The position numbers were made by a program, and so were the translations under genes. Source: Paraburkholderia sp. ZP32-5 (GTDB lineage Bacteria > Pseudomonadota > Gammaproteobacteria > Burkholderiales > Burkholderiaceae). Taken from it: a stretch of DNA of 12,145 nucleotides. The stretch spans positions 1 through 12,145 of the forward strand of contig NZ_JAJEJP010000004.1 in assembly GCF_021390495.1 (NCBI RefSeq). The letters are read 5' to 3'. Shown one piece after another: positions 5,174 through 11,416 of the stretch (the stretch's first letter is position 1; each line of letters starts with the position of its first letter). The notes beneath the pieces are model-generated. The model did no database searches. It saw nothing but the letters and a program-made list of their open reading frames with translations, and had not been told where the DNA came from.

Positions 5174-6130
5174 GTGGGCCAGCTCGTCGTGTTCGATGCT
5201 CTATCCGTACCAACGCTTGTCGTTGCTGCAGGCGAGCGTGCGGGTATCCGTTTTCTCGAATTTTTCGCATCGGCGATCCGCAATCCGCACACGCGGCGTG
5301 CGTATGGGCGGGCGGCGGGGGATTTTCTCGCCTGGTGCGCCGGCGCCGGCGTGCCGTCGATCGCCGCCCTGCAGCCGCTGCATGTGGCCGCGTGGATCGA
5401 GCTGCAGACGCAGACCCATTCGGCGCCGACCGTCAAGCAGCAGCTCGCGGCGATCCGCCACCTGTTCGACTGGCTCGTCACCGGCCAGATCGTCCCGCAC
5501 AATCCGGCCGCGTCGGTGCGCGGGCCTGCGCATTCAGCCCGCACCGGCGCCACGCCGGTGCTCGAGACGACCGAGGCGCGGCAGCTGCTCGACAGCATCG
5601 ATGTGACCACGCCGATCGGGCTGCGGGACCGGGCGCTGATTGCGCTGATGGTGTTTTCGTTCGCGCGGGTGGGCGCGGCGCTCGCGATGCGCGTCGACGA
5701 CGTCTACGTGCAGAACCGGCGCCTGTGGGTGCGGCTGCACGAAAAGGGCGGCAAGGTGCACGCGATGCCGTGCCACCACACGCTCGAGGCGTATCTGCAT
5801 GCGTATCTCGACGGCACCGGCATCGCCAGCGACCCGAAGGGGCCGCTGTTCCGCACGATCGGGCGCGGCACCGGGCAGCTAAGCGGTACGCCGCTGCCGC
5901 AGGCGAACGCCTATGCGATGGTGCGACGTCGCGCACTCGCGGCCGGCATTGGCACGGCCATCGGCAACCACACGTTCCGCGCGACTGGCATCACCGCCTA
6001 CCTGAAGAATGGCGGCACGCTCGAGAACGCCGCGGCGATGGCGAACCATGCGTCGACGCGTACCACGCAGCTCTATGACCGGCGTCGCGATGACCTCACC
6101 CTGGACGAGGTGGAGCGGATCCATCTCTGA
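5174..6130 (+). CDS. Tyrosine-type site-specific recombinase / integrase (318 aa)
   Basis: An N-terminal SAM-like DNA-binding domain spans about 25-115 (NPHTRRAYGRAAGDFLAWC, then TVKQQLAAIRHLFDWLV). The catalytic domain follows from about 130. Its residues are visible: R165 in FSFARVGAAL, K191 or K194 in HEKGGKVHAMP, H266-T-F-R269, H292 in MANHASTRTTQ and the nucleophile Y301 (QLYDRRR). The start is a GTG 2 bp after the TIR stop, with AAGG about 10 bp upstream, so it may be translationally coupled to the TIR gene. The codons are strikingly GC-rich compared with the TIR and RHH genes, so it probably has a different origin. It would integrate or excise an element, or resolve multimers. The tRNA-like fragment at 6461-6502 is a candidate target. 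Confidence 0.93.
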   Translation: MGQLVVFDALSVPTLVVAAGERAGIRFLEFFASAIRNPHTRRAYGRAAGDFLAWCAGAGVPSIAALQPLHVAAWIELQTQTHSAPTVKQQLAAIRHLFDWLVTGQIVPHNPAASVRGPAHSARTGATPVLETTEARQLLDSIDVTTPIGLRDRALIALMVFSFARVGAALAMRVDDVYVQNRRLWVRLHEKGGKVHAMPCHHTLEAYLHAYLDGTGIASDPKGPLFRTIGRGTGQLSGTPLPQANAYAMVRRRALAAGIGTAIGNHTFRATGITAYLKNGGTLENAAAMANHASTRTTQLYDRRRDDLTLDEVERIHL

Positions 6131-6157
6131 CCATCCGTTTGCCGCTTCAGGCTACGC

Positions 6158-6358
6158 TTACATCCATCCCAGCTTGCGCATCGCGTCCTCGATCACCGGA
6201 CGCCATTGATCCGGGCACGGCTTCACGCGTGGCTTGCCACGGCGGGATCTGCGCATTGGCAGTCCATTCTCTGCCTTCACGTCAGCAATCCAGCACGACT
6301 GCATGACTCGGTTATGGGTGCGTTTGACCAGCAGCTGCAGGTCCCGGTAGGTGCCCAT
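6158..6358 (-). CDS. Small conserved hypothetical protein (66 aa)
   Basis: The protein begins MGTYRDLQLLVKRTHNRVMQ and continues SCWIADVKAENG to PCPDQWRPVIEDAMRKLGWM. The frame is open far upstream, but the ATG at 6358 is favoured because a clear GGAG ribosome site lies about 7 bp before it and the upstream frame runs through the tRNA-like fragment. It is basic and has two cysteines far apart. I recall similar proteins of 65-75 aa in Burkholderiaceae, with no function assigned, sharing VMQSCWIADVK and KPCP. It converges on the recombinase gene, with 27 bp between the stops, and may belong to the same element. Confidence 0.65.
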   Translation of the reverse strand: MGTYRDLQLLVKRTHNRVMQSCWIADVKAENGLPMRRSRRGKPRVKPCPDQWRPVIEDAMRKLGWM

Positions 6359-6424
6359 AATGATCTCCAGATGGTTGACGCATGGTAGGCGAACACCGCA
6401 CGGACTGATGAGCAGAAAATAGTT

Positions 6425-6458
6425 GCTCCCCGTGCCCCGCCACGGTTTATCAGGGAGC
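6425..6458. repeat. Nested hairpin next to the tRNA-like fragment
   Basis: GCTCCC (6425-6430) pairs with GGGAGC (6453-6458). Inside it, CGTG (6431-6434) pairs with CACG (6441-6444). The folded block abuts the tRNA-like 3' fragment exactly where a true tRNA would have its D arm and anticodon 5' strand, but it does not fold as those. It may be part of an arm-binding region of the recombinase. Confidence 0.4.
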
Positions 6459-6460
6459 TT

Positions 6461-6502
6461 TTCGCAATGCGAAGGTCGGGAGTTCGATGCTCCTCCTCTC
6501 CA
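6461..6502 (+). repeat. 3' fragment of a tRNA-Ala(CGC)-like gene, candidate attachment site
   Basis: Counting back from the T arm (GGGAG TTCGATG CTCCT, 6478-6494), the fragment gives a variable loop AGGTC, a stem strand TGCGA and a 7-base loop TTCGCAA with anticodon CGC, T33 and A37. An acceptor 3' strand CCTCTCC (6495-6501) and a discriminator A follow. The anticodon stem 5' strand upstream (AGCTT) does not pair with TGCGA, no GGAGAGG acceptor partner is seen, and CTG replaces CCA. It therefore cannot be a working tRNA. A 3' half that begins in the anticodon loop is the typical attachment core of tyrosine integrases, and a recombinase gene ends 330 bp away. Confidence 0.55.
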
Positions 6503-6518
6503 CTGCGGAATTTTTCTG

Positions 6519-6546
6519 AAAAACTGGTCACCTAGGCCGGTTTTTT
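6519..6546 (+). terminator. Rho-independent terminator after the tRNA-like fragment
   Basis: AAAAACTGG (6519-6527) pairs with CCGGTTTTT (6537-6545), with further pairing towards a short loop, and a run of six T ends at 6546. The A-rich 5' arm also gives a T-run on the minus strand, so it can work in both directions and would also stop transcripts from the gene ending at 6574. Confidence 0.7.
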
Positions 6547-6573
6547 CATTTGCACGTTTCCTTTTTCTCCCCC

Positions 6574-6960
6574 TTAGCTGTGGTTCTTGCAGACGGGGCA
6601 AAAATAATTGCCAAAATGGGCATGGAGGCTTTGCGCCCGTGGTAGCAGGATCTTTTTGCCTTCCTTCTCAAAACAGGCGATGCAATATGGGCCTTTGTCG
6701 CCCAACTTATACCCACCGTCCATTGGCTCAGGCTGCTCAGACGTGCGCGCTTCCAGCTTAGTTGTCAGATCTGCGTTTTTAGTCAGTAGGTCAGCCATCT
6801 TCTCTTTGAGCGCGACCACCTCGAGCTTTGCATCTGCTAGTTCGCCTTGTAGATCGGCCAGCAGCATCTTGAAATCAGCGTCTTTCAGTTTGTCGTTCAG
6901 ATCGCGGAGCTTTTTGACGATCTCGATCGATAGTTGAATCGAAGAAACAAGGTCAGTCAT
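6574..6960 (-). CDS. Coiled-coil protein with C-terminal zinc ribbon (128 aa)
   Basis: Residues 1-75 are heptad-like and strongly helical (VSSIQLSIEIVKKLRDLNDK, then LADLQGELADAKLEVVALKE), forming a long coiled coil. Residues 85-128 carry two CxxC knuckles, C93-I-A-C96 and C121-P-V-C124, with H113 and H115 between, a probable zinc ribbon. I recall short proteins of this build (helical DLxxELADAKLxxxxLKE followed by a YCxxC...C domain) in many proteobacterial islands and prophages, with no known function. The start has an excellent AGAGGA ribosome site about 6 bp upstream. It is monocistronic, with a bidirectional terminator just past its stop. Confidence 0.82.
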   Translation of the reverse strand: MTDLVSSIQLSIEIVKKLRDLNDKLKDADFKMLLADLQGELADAKLEVVALKEKMADLLTKNADLTTKLEARTSEQPEPMDGGYKLGDKGPYCIACFEKEGKKILLPRAQSLHAHFGNYFCPVCKNHS

Positions 6961-7196
6961 ATCTCATCCTCTTAATCGTATGGTATATGCCCGACAAGGG
7001 CGTATTTTGTGACGCAGCGCAGCCGGCCGAAAAAGGATGGCCAGGTTGTAACCCTGCCCTCCTGTACCAAGCGGTCGTTTCCCGTTTCTTGGGGCAGGTC
7101 GTTTGTGGGGCGACTGGTGGAGGTCAGATCTTTCCTCTCTCTTGGCGTTCAACGTTGCTGCTGCGCCGGTCTATAACTTCCTATCCTTTTCCCTTT

Positions 7197-7242
7197 ATTG
7201 AAGCGATTGAGGATCATTGAAGGTATTGAAAAGCATTGAAGG
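7197..7242. repeat. ATTGA(A) array with 19-bp period (iteron-like)
   Basis: ATTGA begins at 7197, 7206, 7216, 7225 and 7235: steps of 9, 10, 9 and 10 bp, or two and a half copies of a 19-bp unit (ATTGAAGCGATTGAGGATC at 7197-7215, ATTGAAGGTATTGAAAAGC at 7216-7234). The regular phasing puts the motifs on one helix face every second copy. It suits cooperative binding by a replication or partition protein. Confidence 0.6.
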
Positions 7243-7266
7243 GTACGTCGTGGCTTCAAGGAAGAG

Positions 7267-7275
7267 TTATCCACA
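7267..7275 (+). promoter_or_regulatory. Consensus DnaA box
   Basis: TTATCCACA matches the strong E. coli R-box exactly. It lies 25 bp after the ATTGA array and 16 bp from the stop of the 428-aa gene. A single perfect 9-mer is weak evidence alone, but the adjacent regular array makes an origin-like role plausible. Confidence 0.55.
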
Positions 7276-7290
7276 GGCGCCTACGTGTTC

Positions 7291-8577
7291 TCAAGCTGGC
7301 GATGTTTCGGGCTCGATGATGACCTTTGTTATCTTGCGCTCAGCGCCCCACGCTGCAGGTAGCAGATCGAGCTTGTTCGCCTGCCTGATCCGTTGAACCC
7401 GCTCGAACGCGGAGCGGTTATTGTCACCGATGCGGGCCCATGCATCCTTGACACCGACATTCTTTGGATTGGCGACCCGGAAGCGCAGCCGGTATATGCC
7501 GGCAATCATTGCGCCATACCCACGAGGTACGATGGCTGCGTAGGTACCGTCAAGATGTCCGCCCTCGGTTGCAATCGGAGAACCACAGTCCCCGGCCGTG
7601 CGCGCGGTAGCGCTGCCGATCCCCTCCTCGCCTGCCGGCTTGTATCCGTGCTGGCTGCGGCAATCGAGCTCGTAATAAGGTTCGGCTTCTTGCGGTATTG
7701 CGCTGTACTGTTCGCCGCCGGCGAAGTGCTGCTTTTTCGCATCCCGGTTGAGAACCATCACCATTTCGTAAATAAGTCCGCCCGACTGCAGCGCCTCAAG
7801 CGCACGCCAGCATGGACCGCCTGCTTCCTTGTGCTTATCCCACCAATCGGCGCTTACCCTTTCACCCCAAGCGCGCCCAAAGATGCTGTTCTGGCCACCG
7901 CTGGCTACAGTTCCCGCACGTTTTGACCGAATCAGTCGTGCGTCACCACGAAGGTGCACATCATCGGCAACGGGTTCATAGCGCTCCCACGGCCCCTCAT
8001 GAGGATCAATTCCACCCCATGCATCCATGGCGTTAGCTTGGTACAGCAACAAGAGCAGTCGCGCGGCAATGTCGCCAGCATTCTTCAGCTCCTTGAGCGG
8101 CAAAAACCCATTGATGCCGCTAACTAGGCTTGCACCGAACCATACGCGTTCTTCGAGCGGTTCGTCGAAGTCGGGCAATACGTAGCGGATCTTGGCGCGA
8201 TCAACCGGGCCGTCAGGAAAAATCTCGCCCGTGTCGTTGGACCACGCATCCCTCGACCATACGATTGGTCCGCAATCGATGACAGGCGCCGACTTCTTCC
8301 CGGTCTGCAATCCCTGGCGACGCACGCGCATGGTTTGAAGTCGTGCGATCGCTCGCTTGATGGTGGTTTTGTTGCCGCCTGTGGCGGTGTTAACCGCTTT
8401 CACAGAGGCAGACGAAAGGCGGCCAGTAATGTCGGTATACCGGGCAAGCGTCAGATACGCGCAGATCTCGTACGCACTGGCCTTGTTTTCGATTAATGCG
8501 GCAAGCGCCGCTTTGGGGATACAAAAGGAACTCGGGCCGCGCGGCTCACCGGCGCTTTCAGGATCATGTTCTTGCAT
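7291..8577 (-). CDS. Plasmid hypothetical protein with N-terminal winged-helix-like domain (428 aa)
   Basis: The ATG at 8577 (MQEHDPESAGEPRG) is chosen over an upstream TTG at 8589 because GGGA lies 6 bp before it. Residues about 17-85 (FCIPKAALAALIENKASAYE, ICAYLTLARYTDITG, then NKTTIKRAIARLQTM) look like a winged helix of the kind found at the N-terminus of replication or conjugation-control proteins. The middle has Trp-rich segments (WFGASLVSGINGFLPLKELK, then ARLLLLLYQANAMDAWGG). The end is basic (AFERVQRIRQANKLDLLPAA onward). I do not recognise the family. It follows the YjzC-like gene, with a terminator between them. Its 3' end abuts an ATTGA array and a DnaA box, so a replication role is a reasonable hypothesis, not a call. 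Confidence 0.8.
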   Translation of the reverse strand: MQEHDPESAGEPRGPSSFCIPKAALAALIENKASAYEICAYLTLARYTDITGRLSSASVKAVNTATGGNKTTIKRAIARLQTMRVRRQGLQTGKKSAPVIDCGPIVWSRDAWSNDTGEIFPDGPVDRAKIRYVLPDFDEPLEERVWFGASLVSGINGFLPLKELKNAGDIAARLLLLLYQANAMDAWGGIDPHEGPWERYEPVADDVHLRGDARLIRSKRAGTVASGGQNSIFGRAWGERVSADWWDKHKEAGGPCWRALEALQSGGLIYEMVMVLNRDAKKQHFAGGEQYSAIPQEAEPYYELDCRSQHGYKPAGEEGIGSATARTAGDCGSPIATEGGHLDGTYAAIVPRGYGAMIAGIYRLRFRVANPKNVGVKDAWARIGDNNRSAFERVQRIRQANKLDLLPAAWGAERKITKVIIEPETSPA

Positions 8578-8587
8578 TCTCAGTCCC

Positions 8588-8622
8588 AAAAAGAAAAGAG
8601 GGGTGTCTGGACGACGCCCCTC
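8588..8622 (-). terminator. Rho-independent terminator on the minus strand
   Basis: GAGGGG (8598-8603) pairs with CCCCTC (8617-8622), extended by four further pairs including one G-T, around a 5-base loop. On the minus strand the hairpin is followed by TTTTCTTTTT (8588-8597). It ends the YjzC-like gene's transcript. Because it lies right before the 428-aa gene (start 8577), that gene depends on read-through or on an unseen promoter. Confidence 0.8.
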
Positions 8623-8630
8623 TCACTGCC

Positions 8631-8810
8631 TCAGCGGTGCCCGTGGGGCGTTCGCTTGACTGGTACCCACGTACTGTTCGGCTTGGACGTGGGTGGCAAC
8701 GGCCGATGTTCCGGTACTGTTGTGTAGTTATCCCGTAGACCGCCCCGGGGTCCCTGCTCTCGAAAAATACCGCCTTGGTTGCCAGTGTTCTGGCCCGGTT
8801 TCATGCCCAT
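8631..8810 (-). CDS. YjzC-like small protein (59 aa)
   Basis: The protein reads MGMKPGQNTGNQGGIFREQG then PRGGLRDNYTTVPEHRPLPP, ending with WVPVKRTPHGHR. The pattern PGQxTGxxGxxxExGPRG, then PPTxKPxxxWxxVKxTP, matches short YjzC-type proteins known from Bacillus and Proteobacteria, whose function is unknown. The ATG at 8810 has a perfect GGAGG 5 bp upstream; a second in-frame ATG follows two codons later. There are no cysteines or membrane segments, and the protein is Gly/Pro-rich and basic. It is transcribed alone, with a clear terminator 9 bp after its stop. Confidence 0.78.
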   Translation of the reverse strand: MGMKPGQNTGNQGGIFREQGPRGGLRDNYTTVPEHRPLPPTSKPNSTWVPVKRTPHGHR

Positions 8811-9064
8811 ATAAACCTCCATAGGTTTGGGCGAGCTGCGACTTTGCGGGAAGTGCAACAGATCATCCCGTCCGGAGCGCGGTCGATTTCCGGGCCATCA
8901 AAAAACCACAATATATGGTGTTTTTTATGATTGCTAATACCAATTGTAGTACAAATTTATGGTGATATGTGTTTTTATACAGTGATCTCGACGCCACTTG
9001 ATTTGGGGTCGCAAAGCGCCTCGACCTTAACGAGCGCGAAGAGCACTCTATGATGAATTGAATA
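8811..9064. other. AT-rich intergenic region between par and the YjzC-like gene
   Basis: No gene is seen. The stretch from 8895 to 8990 is AT-rich and carries two related segments: ATATATGGTGTTTTTTA near 8911 and TTTATGGTGATATGTGTTTT near 8956. It should include the promoter of the YjzC-like gene on the minus strand, but I cannot assign -35 and -10 boxes with confidence. Confidence 0.4.
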
Positions 9065-9097
9065 TATCTAGCTGCTAGATAGCTGTTATCTAGCAGC
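9065..9097. promoter_or_regulatory. Partition-type palindrome cluster A, overlapping the end of the parB-like gene
   Basis: TATCTAG-CTG-CTAGATA (9065-9081) is followed by a third TATCTAG at 9087-9093. The arms GCTGCTAGATA (9071-9081) and TATCTAGCAGC (9087-9097) form an exact 11-bp inverted repeat. The right arm covers the stop codon of the RHH gene (9086-9088). The 20-mer at 9065-9084 recurs exactly at 11531-11550. These are probable binding sites of the RHH partition protein. Confidence 0.7.
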
Positions 9098-9370
9098 CTC
9101 ATACACTTCAAGTGCCCGCTCCATCACTTCCACCAGCAACAGTCCCTCACGCTCGGCAATAGCCCGTATGCGCTCGTCAAACTCCGGGGTCACGCGCGTG
9201 GCGAACTGCACGGTGCGGTTTGACCGACGCAGCGATCGACCGTCTATCCGCATGTGGCCGCTAGGATGTGTGGCGGGCGCATGTTCCGGTGCCCGCAGGT
9301 TCGGACTCGCCTCTTCAGGCGGGGGAGGGGCTGGCAGTGTGCGCCGCTTGAGTTTGGACATATCGGCCAT
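9086..9370 (-). CDS. RHH centromere-binding partition protein (ParB/ParG-like), 94 aa
   Basis: Residues 1-48 are a mobile, basic and Pro-rich N-terminus (MADMSKLKRRTLPAPPPPEE onward). Residues 49-93 are a ribbon-helix-helix domain: strand RTVQFATRV, helix TPEFDERIRAIAEREG, turn and helix LLLVEVMERALEVYEAA. This build, a flexible tail plus RHH, matches type Ib partition partners such as ParG and similar plasmid proteins. It starts 3 bp after the ParA stop, so the two are coupled. It should bind the TATCTAG/CTAGATA palindromes that bracket the operon, repress parA transcription and, through its tail, stimulate the ParA ATPase. The binding-site link is inferred from position. Confidence 0.82.
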   Translation of the reverse strand: MADMSKLKRRTLPAPPPPEEASPNLRAPEHAPATHPSGHMRIDGRSLRRSNRTVQFATRVTPEFDERIRAIAEREGLLLVEVMERALEVYEAAR

Positions 9371-9373
9371 GAA

Positions 9374-10003
9374 CTACTCCGTTACGCGGTCTATCAGGGA
9401 TTGAATCAGGGCATCGGCACGAGTGTTTAGCGCCGTGTAGCGCGTCTCTGTGACCGCGTGACCGCCGTTCTGTGCCTTCCGGTATGCCGGGCGTTCAACA
9501 AGGCAGCCAGCCAGCACGGAATAGCCCGCCTCAACTAGGTACGCTCGCGCATCCGCTTCCTCTGCGTCGGTACCGATCCGGTTTAGAGCAAACGTCAGAC
9601 GTTCGCGTGGGATGCCTGCCTTGATAAGCGCGTGGAACTCACGCACCGCGGGTCGCAGGTCATCCAGAGAAGCGCCAGTAGGCTGCACGACGAGATTAGC
9701 CGCCCGCGCAATGTCTAGGGTCGCTTGGCTGGTTCTCGCTGGCCCGTCGAGAATCAGAATATCGAAGTGTTCTGCCACAGCCAGTGCCTGAGCTGCGGTC
9801 CTGAACGATTCCACGGACACGACCGGCTCAATGCCGGCATCCATTCGCGTGCGGTGCCAGTCGACGGACGTTCCCTGCTGCGTGTCCAGATCCGCCACTT
9901 TCGTTTTCAAGCCACCCGCTGCCGCTTCTCGAGCCAGGGCCCGCGAGAGAGTACTTTTTCCAACGCCGCCCTTCTGGCTAACGAATGCAATAACCGACGC
10001 CAT
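9374..10003 (-). CDS. parA: ParA family partition ATPase (type Ib, 209 aa)
   Basis: The deviant Walker A is KGGVGKST at residues 11-18, with signature lysine K11 and catalytic-loop K16. The A' (switch I) motif is ADLDTQQGTSVDW near 37-49, and Walker B is FDILILDGPARTSQ near 79-92. The 209-aa length without an N-terminal helix-turn-helix marks the small ParF/ParA-Ib type, which leaves repression to its RHH partner. ParA coats the nucleoid in its ATP form and moves plasmid copies apart. The ATG at 10003 has GGGGAA about 5 bp upstream. The palindrome at 10053-10071 lies 50 bp upstream, at the expected promoter, fitting self-regulation by the RHH protein. Confidence 0.95.
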   Translation of the reverse strand: MASVIAFVSQKGGVGKSTLSRALAREAAAGGLKTKVADLDTQQGTSVDWHRTRMDAGIEPVVSVESFRTAAQALAVAEHFDILILDGPARTSQATLDIARAANLVVQPTGASLDDLRPAVREFHALIKAGIPRERLTFALNRIGTDAEEADARAYLVEAGYSVLAGCLVERPAYRKAQNGGHAVTETRYTALNTRADALIQSLIDRVTE

Positions 10004-10044
10004 ACGATTCCCCGATGGTTAAGGTAGTGGCATGATAGACAATA

Positions 10045-10071
10045 ACTAGCAGCTAGATAGAAGCTATCTAG
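10045..10071. promoter_or_regulatory. Partition-type palindrome B, upstream of parA
   Basis: CTAGATAG-AAG-CTATCTAG (10053-10071) is an exact inverted repeat, preceded by ACTAGCAG (10045-10052). It sits 50 bp upstream of parA on the minus strand, between parA and the replication origin, and so probably overlaps the parAB promoter. It shares the CTAGATA/TATCTAG half-sites of sites A and C, with 12-bp spacing between half-sites instead of 10. Confidence 0.7.
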
Positions 10072-10178
10072 TATTAAAGCCCTGTCGGTTTTCGCGCATG
10101 GTTGGCGACGGCTGTAGCAACATAGGCTGGATAAGCAGTGCCCGTGGGACGCCGTACGGAAGAGGCAGAGAGCATGTC

Positions 10179-10303
10179 TTTGGATAAGAACCGGGCCGCT
10201 GTGCCAATAGACATGTGGATAGAACCGGGCCGCTGTGCCATAGACCGGGCCGCTGTGCCATTTAACCGGGCCGCTGTGCCAATAGAACCGGACCGCTGTG
10301 CCA
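10179..10303 (+). repeat. oriV: Replication origin: five iterons with two DnaA-box-like sites
   Basis: Copies of AACCGGGCCGCTGTGCCA occur at 10189-10206, 10223-10240, 10243-10260 (first A is G), 10264-10281 and 10286-10303 (one internal G to A). The steps are 34, 20, 21 and 22 bp, so four copies are nearly helix-phased and one is set apart. A DnaA-like box TGTGGATAG (10214-10222, 8 of 9) fills the wide gap, and TTTGGATAA (10179-10187) precedes the array. A Rep_3-type initiator gene starts 358 bp downstream, making this the main oriV and copy-control array. Confidence 0.88.
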
Positions 10304-10348
10304 ATAGCACTCATCAAAGCCACGCCCAACAAGGATCCGCTCATATCT

Positions 10349-10383
10349 AAAACGAAGTAAAACGGGAAAACGTATTTAAAACG
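10349..10383. other. AT-rich AAAACG repeats, probable unwinding element
   Basis: AAAACG occurs at 10349, 10359, 10367 and 10378 in an AT-rich stretch (TAAAACG-AAG-TAAAACGG onward) 45 bp after the last iteron. Short AT-rich direct repeats beside iterons are the usual site where Rep and DnaA melt the duplex. Function is inferred from position. Confidence 0.55.
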
Positions 10384-10577
10384 AGCGCGTCTGCAGTCGA
10401 AACAAGCTGAGAACCTCAATAAGTGCGGGCTCCGCCCGTCACTAACGACTACAAAAACAGCCAATCCAGTCAAACAAACGCGCTTCGCGCGGGGTCAACA
10501 ACGTCTGTCAGTGCGTGAGCGCGGACATGAATCGCAATGCTATCGCTGAAAAGAAACAGTATCCTGGAAAAGATAGC
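10384..10577. other. Non-coding stretch between origin and rep promoter
   Basis: No gene is seen. Two short GC hairpins occur: CGGGC/GCCCG around 10425-10437 and GCGC-TTC-GCGC near 10481-10491, each without a T-run. The stretch probably belongs to the origin or the rep leader. Confidence 0.4.
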
Positions 10578-10659
10578 CATGGAACGTTAGAGGCTACTTG
10601 TTCCATTGCGTCAATTGGAACACAATCGTAAAGCGTGCCAATAACCGGGAACCTGTTCC
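10578..10659 (+). promoter_or_regulatory. rep promoter/operator region with GGAAC half-sites
   Basis: GGAAC or GTTCC occurs five times just before rep: 10581, 10601, 10617, 10648 and 10655. TGTTCCA (10599-10605) and TGGAACA (10616-10622) form an inverted repeat, and GGAAC-CT-GTTCC (10648-10659) is another ending directly before the ATG at 10661. Rep_3 initiators commonly repress their own gene through inverted half-iterons, but this motif differs from the iterons, so a separate repressor is also possible. Confidence 0.5.
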
Positions 10660-10660
10660 A

Positions 10661-11416
10661 ATGAAGAAGACGCTGACCGCGAAGCCAAACAGCCAAACGT
10701 CCCTATCTAATCGTCAGGTAACAATGGCGAATGCCGTAACACGGGCCGCGCACGGGCTGAGCTTGCCTGAGAAGCGATTCATCGCCGCAGCACTGGCGAA
10801 GACCGATAGCACCGACGCGCGCGGACTTATGGATGAGCGAATGCAAACTGTGAAACTGTCCGCGATGGAATACGCAGAGACATTTGCAGTAACGTTGGAT
10901 ACGGCGTATGAGCAATTGCAGTCCGGGGCCGAAGCACTCCAACAGCCAAAGGTCGTCACTGAAACGCAGACGAGACGTGGAACCGTGCGTGAGGTTCGAA
11001 GCTGGGTCATTACCGGAAAATATGCAAAAGGCGAAGGTTCGGTAGAGGTTCGCTGGCATCCTGACTTGGTGCCATTCCTTTTCGGTTTGCGGAAGGAATT
11101 CACTACCTACAAGCTGAAGCACGCAGCCGCGTTCCGTTCAATCTATTCATGGCGTATTTTCGAGTGCCTGAAGTCATGGCAGGGCGCGGGCCGGTGGACG
11201 CCGACAATCACCGAGTTCCAAGACGCAATGGACGCAAGCCCAACCTACAGAGCAAACTTCAAAGCACTCCGCGAGCGCGTCATTGAGCCTGCAGTGAAGG
11301 AATTGCGCGAAAAAAACGGGTTAATTGTAGAGTGGGAGCCTGTGAAGTCCGGCCGCAAGGTCACTGGTCTGCGCTTCGAGTTCGCGCCCGATCCGCAAGG
11401 CACGCTGTTATTTTGA
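10661..11416 (+). CDS. repB: Rep_3 (RepB/RepA-type) plasmid replication initiator, 251 aa
   Basis: This is an initiator protein of the PF01051 type with two winged-helix domains. The first covers about 20-125 (VTMANAVTRAAHGLSLPEKR, the characteristic LSxxExRxxxxAL, then AMEYAETFAVTLDTAYEQLQ and VRWHPDLVPFLFGL). The second covers about 130-245 (YKLKHAAAFRSIYSWRIFEC, then WTPTITEFQDAM, FKALRERVIEPAVKELREKN and VTGLRFEFAP). It binds the iterons as a monomer and, with DnaA, opens the origin. The ATG at 10661 is preferred over an upstream TTG (10598) because the alignment to family starts begins here and GGGAAC lies upstream. Self-regulation is likely through the inverted repeats before the start. 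At 251 aa it is of ordinary size for the family. Confidence 0.93.
   Translation: MKKTLTAKPNSQTSLSNRQVTMANAVTRAAHGLSLPEKRFIAAALAKTDSTDARGLMDERMQTVKLSAMEYAETFAVTLDTAYEQLQSGAEALQQPKVVTETQTRRGTVREVRSWVITGKYAKGEGSVEVRWHPDLVPFLFGLRKEFTTYKLKHAAAFRSIYSWRIFECLKSWQGAGRWTPTITEFQDAMDASPTYRANFKALRERVIEPAVKELREKNGLIVEWEPVKSGRKVTGLRFEFAPDPQGTLLF

Larger units (their letters stand above)
6961..7290. other. Intergenic region with an iteron-like array and DnaA box
   Basis: This 330-bp gap between two minus-strand genes has no convincing ORF. Its left part should hold the promoter of the coiled-coil gene. Its right part holds the ATTGA array (7197-7242) and a consensus DnaA box (7267-7275), the usual ingredients of an iteron origin, although the main iterons lie at 10189-10303. 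Confidence 0.5.

Noticed and set aside
5335..6078. 247-codon Arg/Ala-rich ORF inside the recombinase gene
   Set aside because: It is an out-of-frame translation of very GC-rich coding DNA; the recombinase frame has all catalytic residues.
6425..6502. Complete tRNA gene
   Set aside because: The 5' acceptor strand, D arm and anticodon 5' strand are missing and CCA is absent; only a 3' fragment is supported.
10189..10303. CRISPR array
   Set aside because: Repeats are only 18 bp with 2-16 bp between them and lie before a Rep_3 gene; they are iterons.
10418..10440. ATAAGTGCGGGCT resembling an IncQ/MOBP-type nick region
   Set aside because: Only the first eight bases match the TAAGTGCGCCCT core, and no relaxase or mob gene is adjacent.
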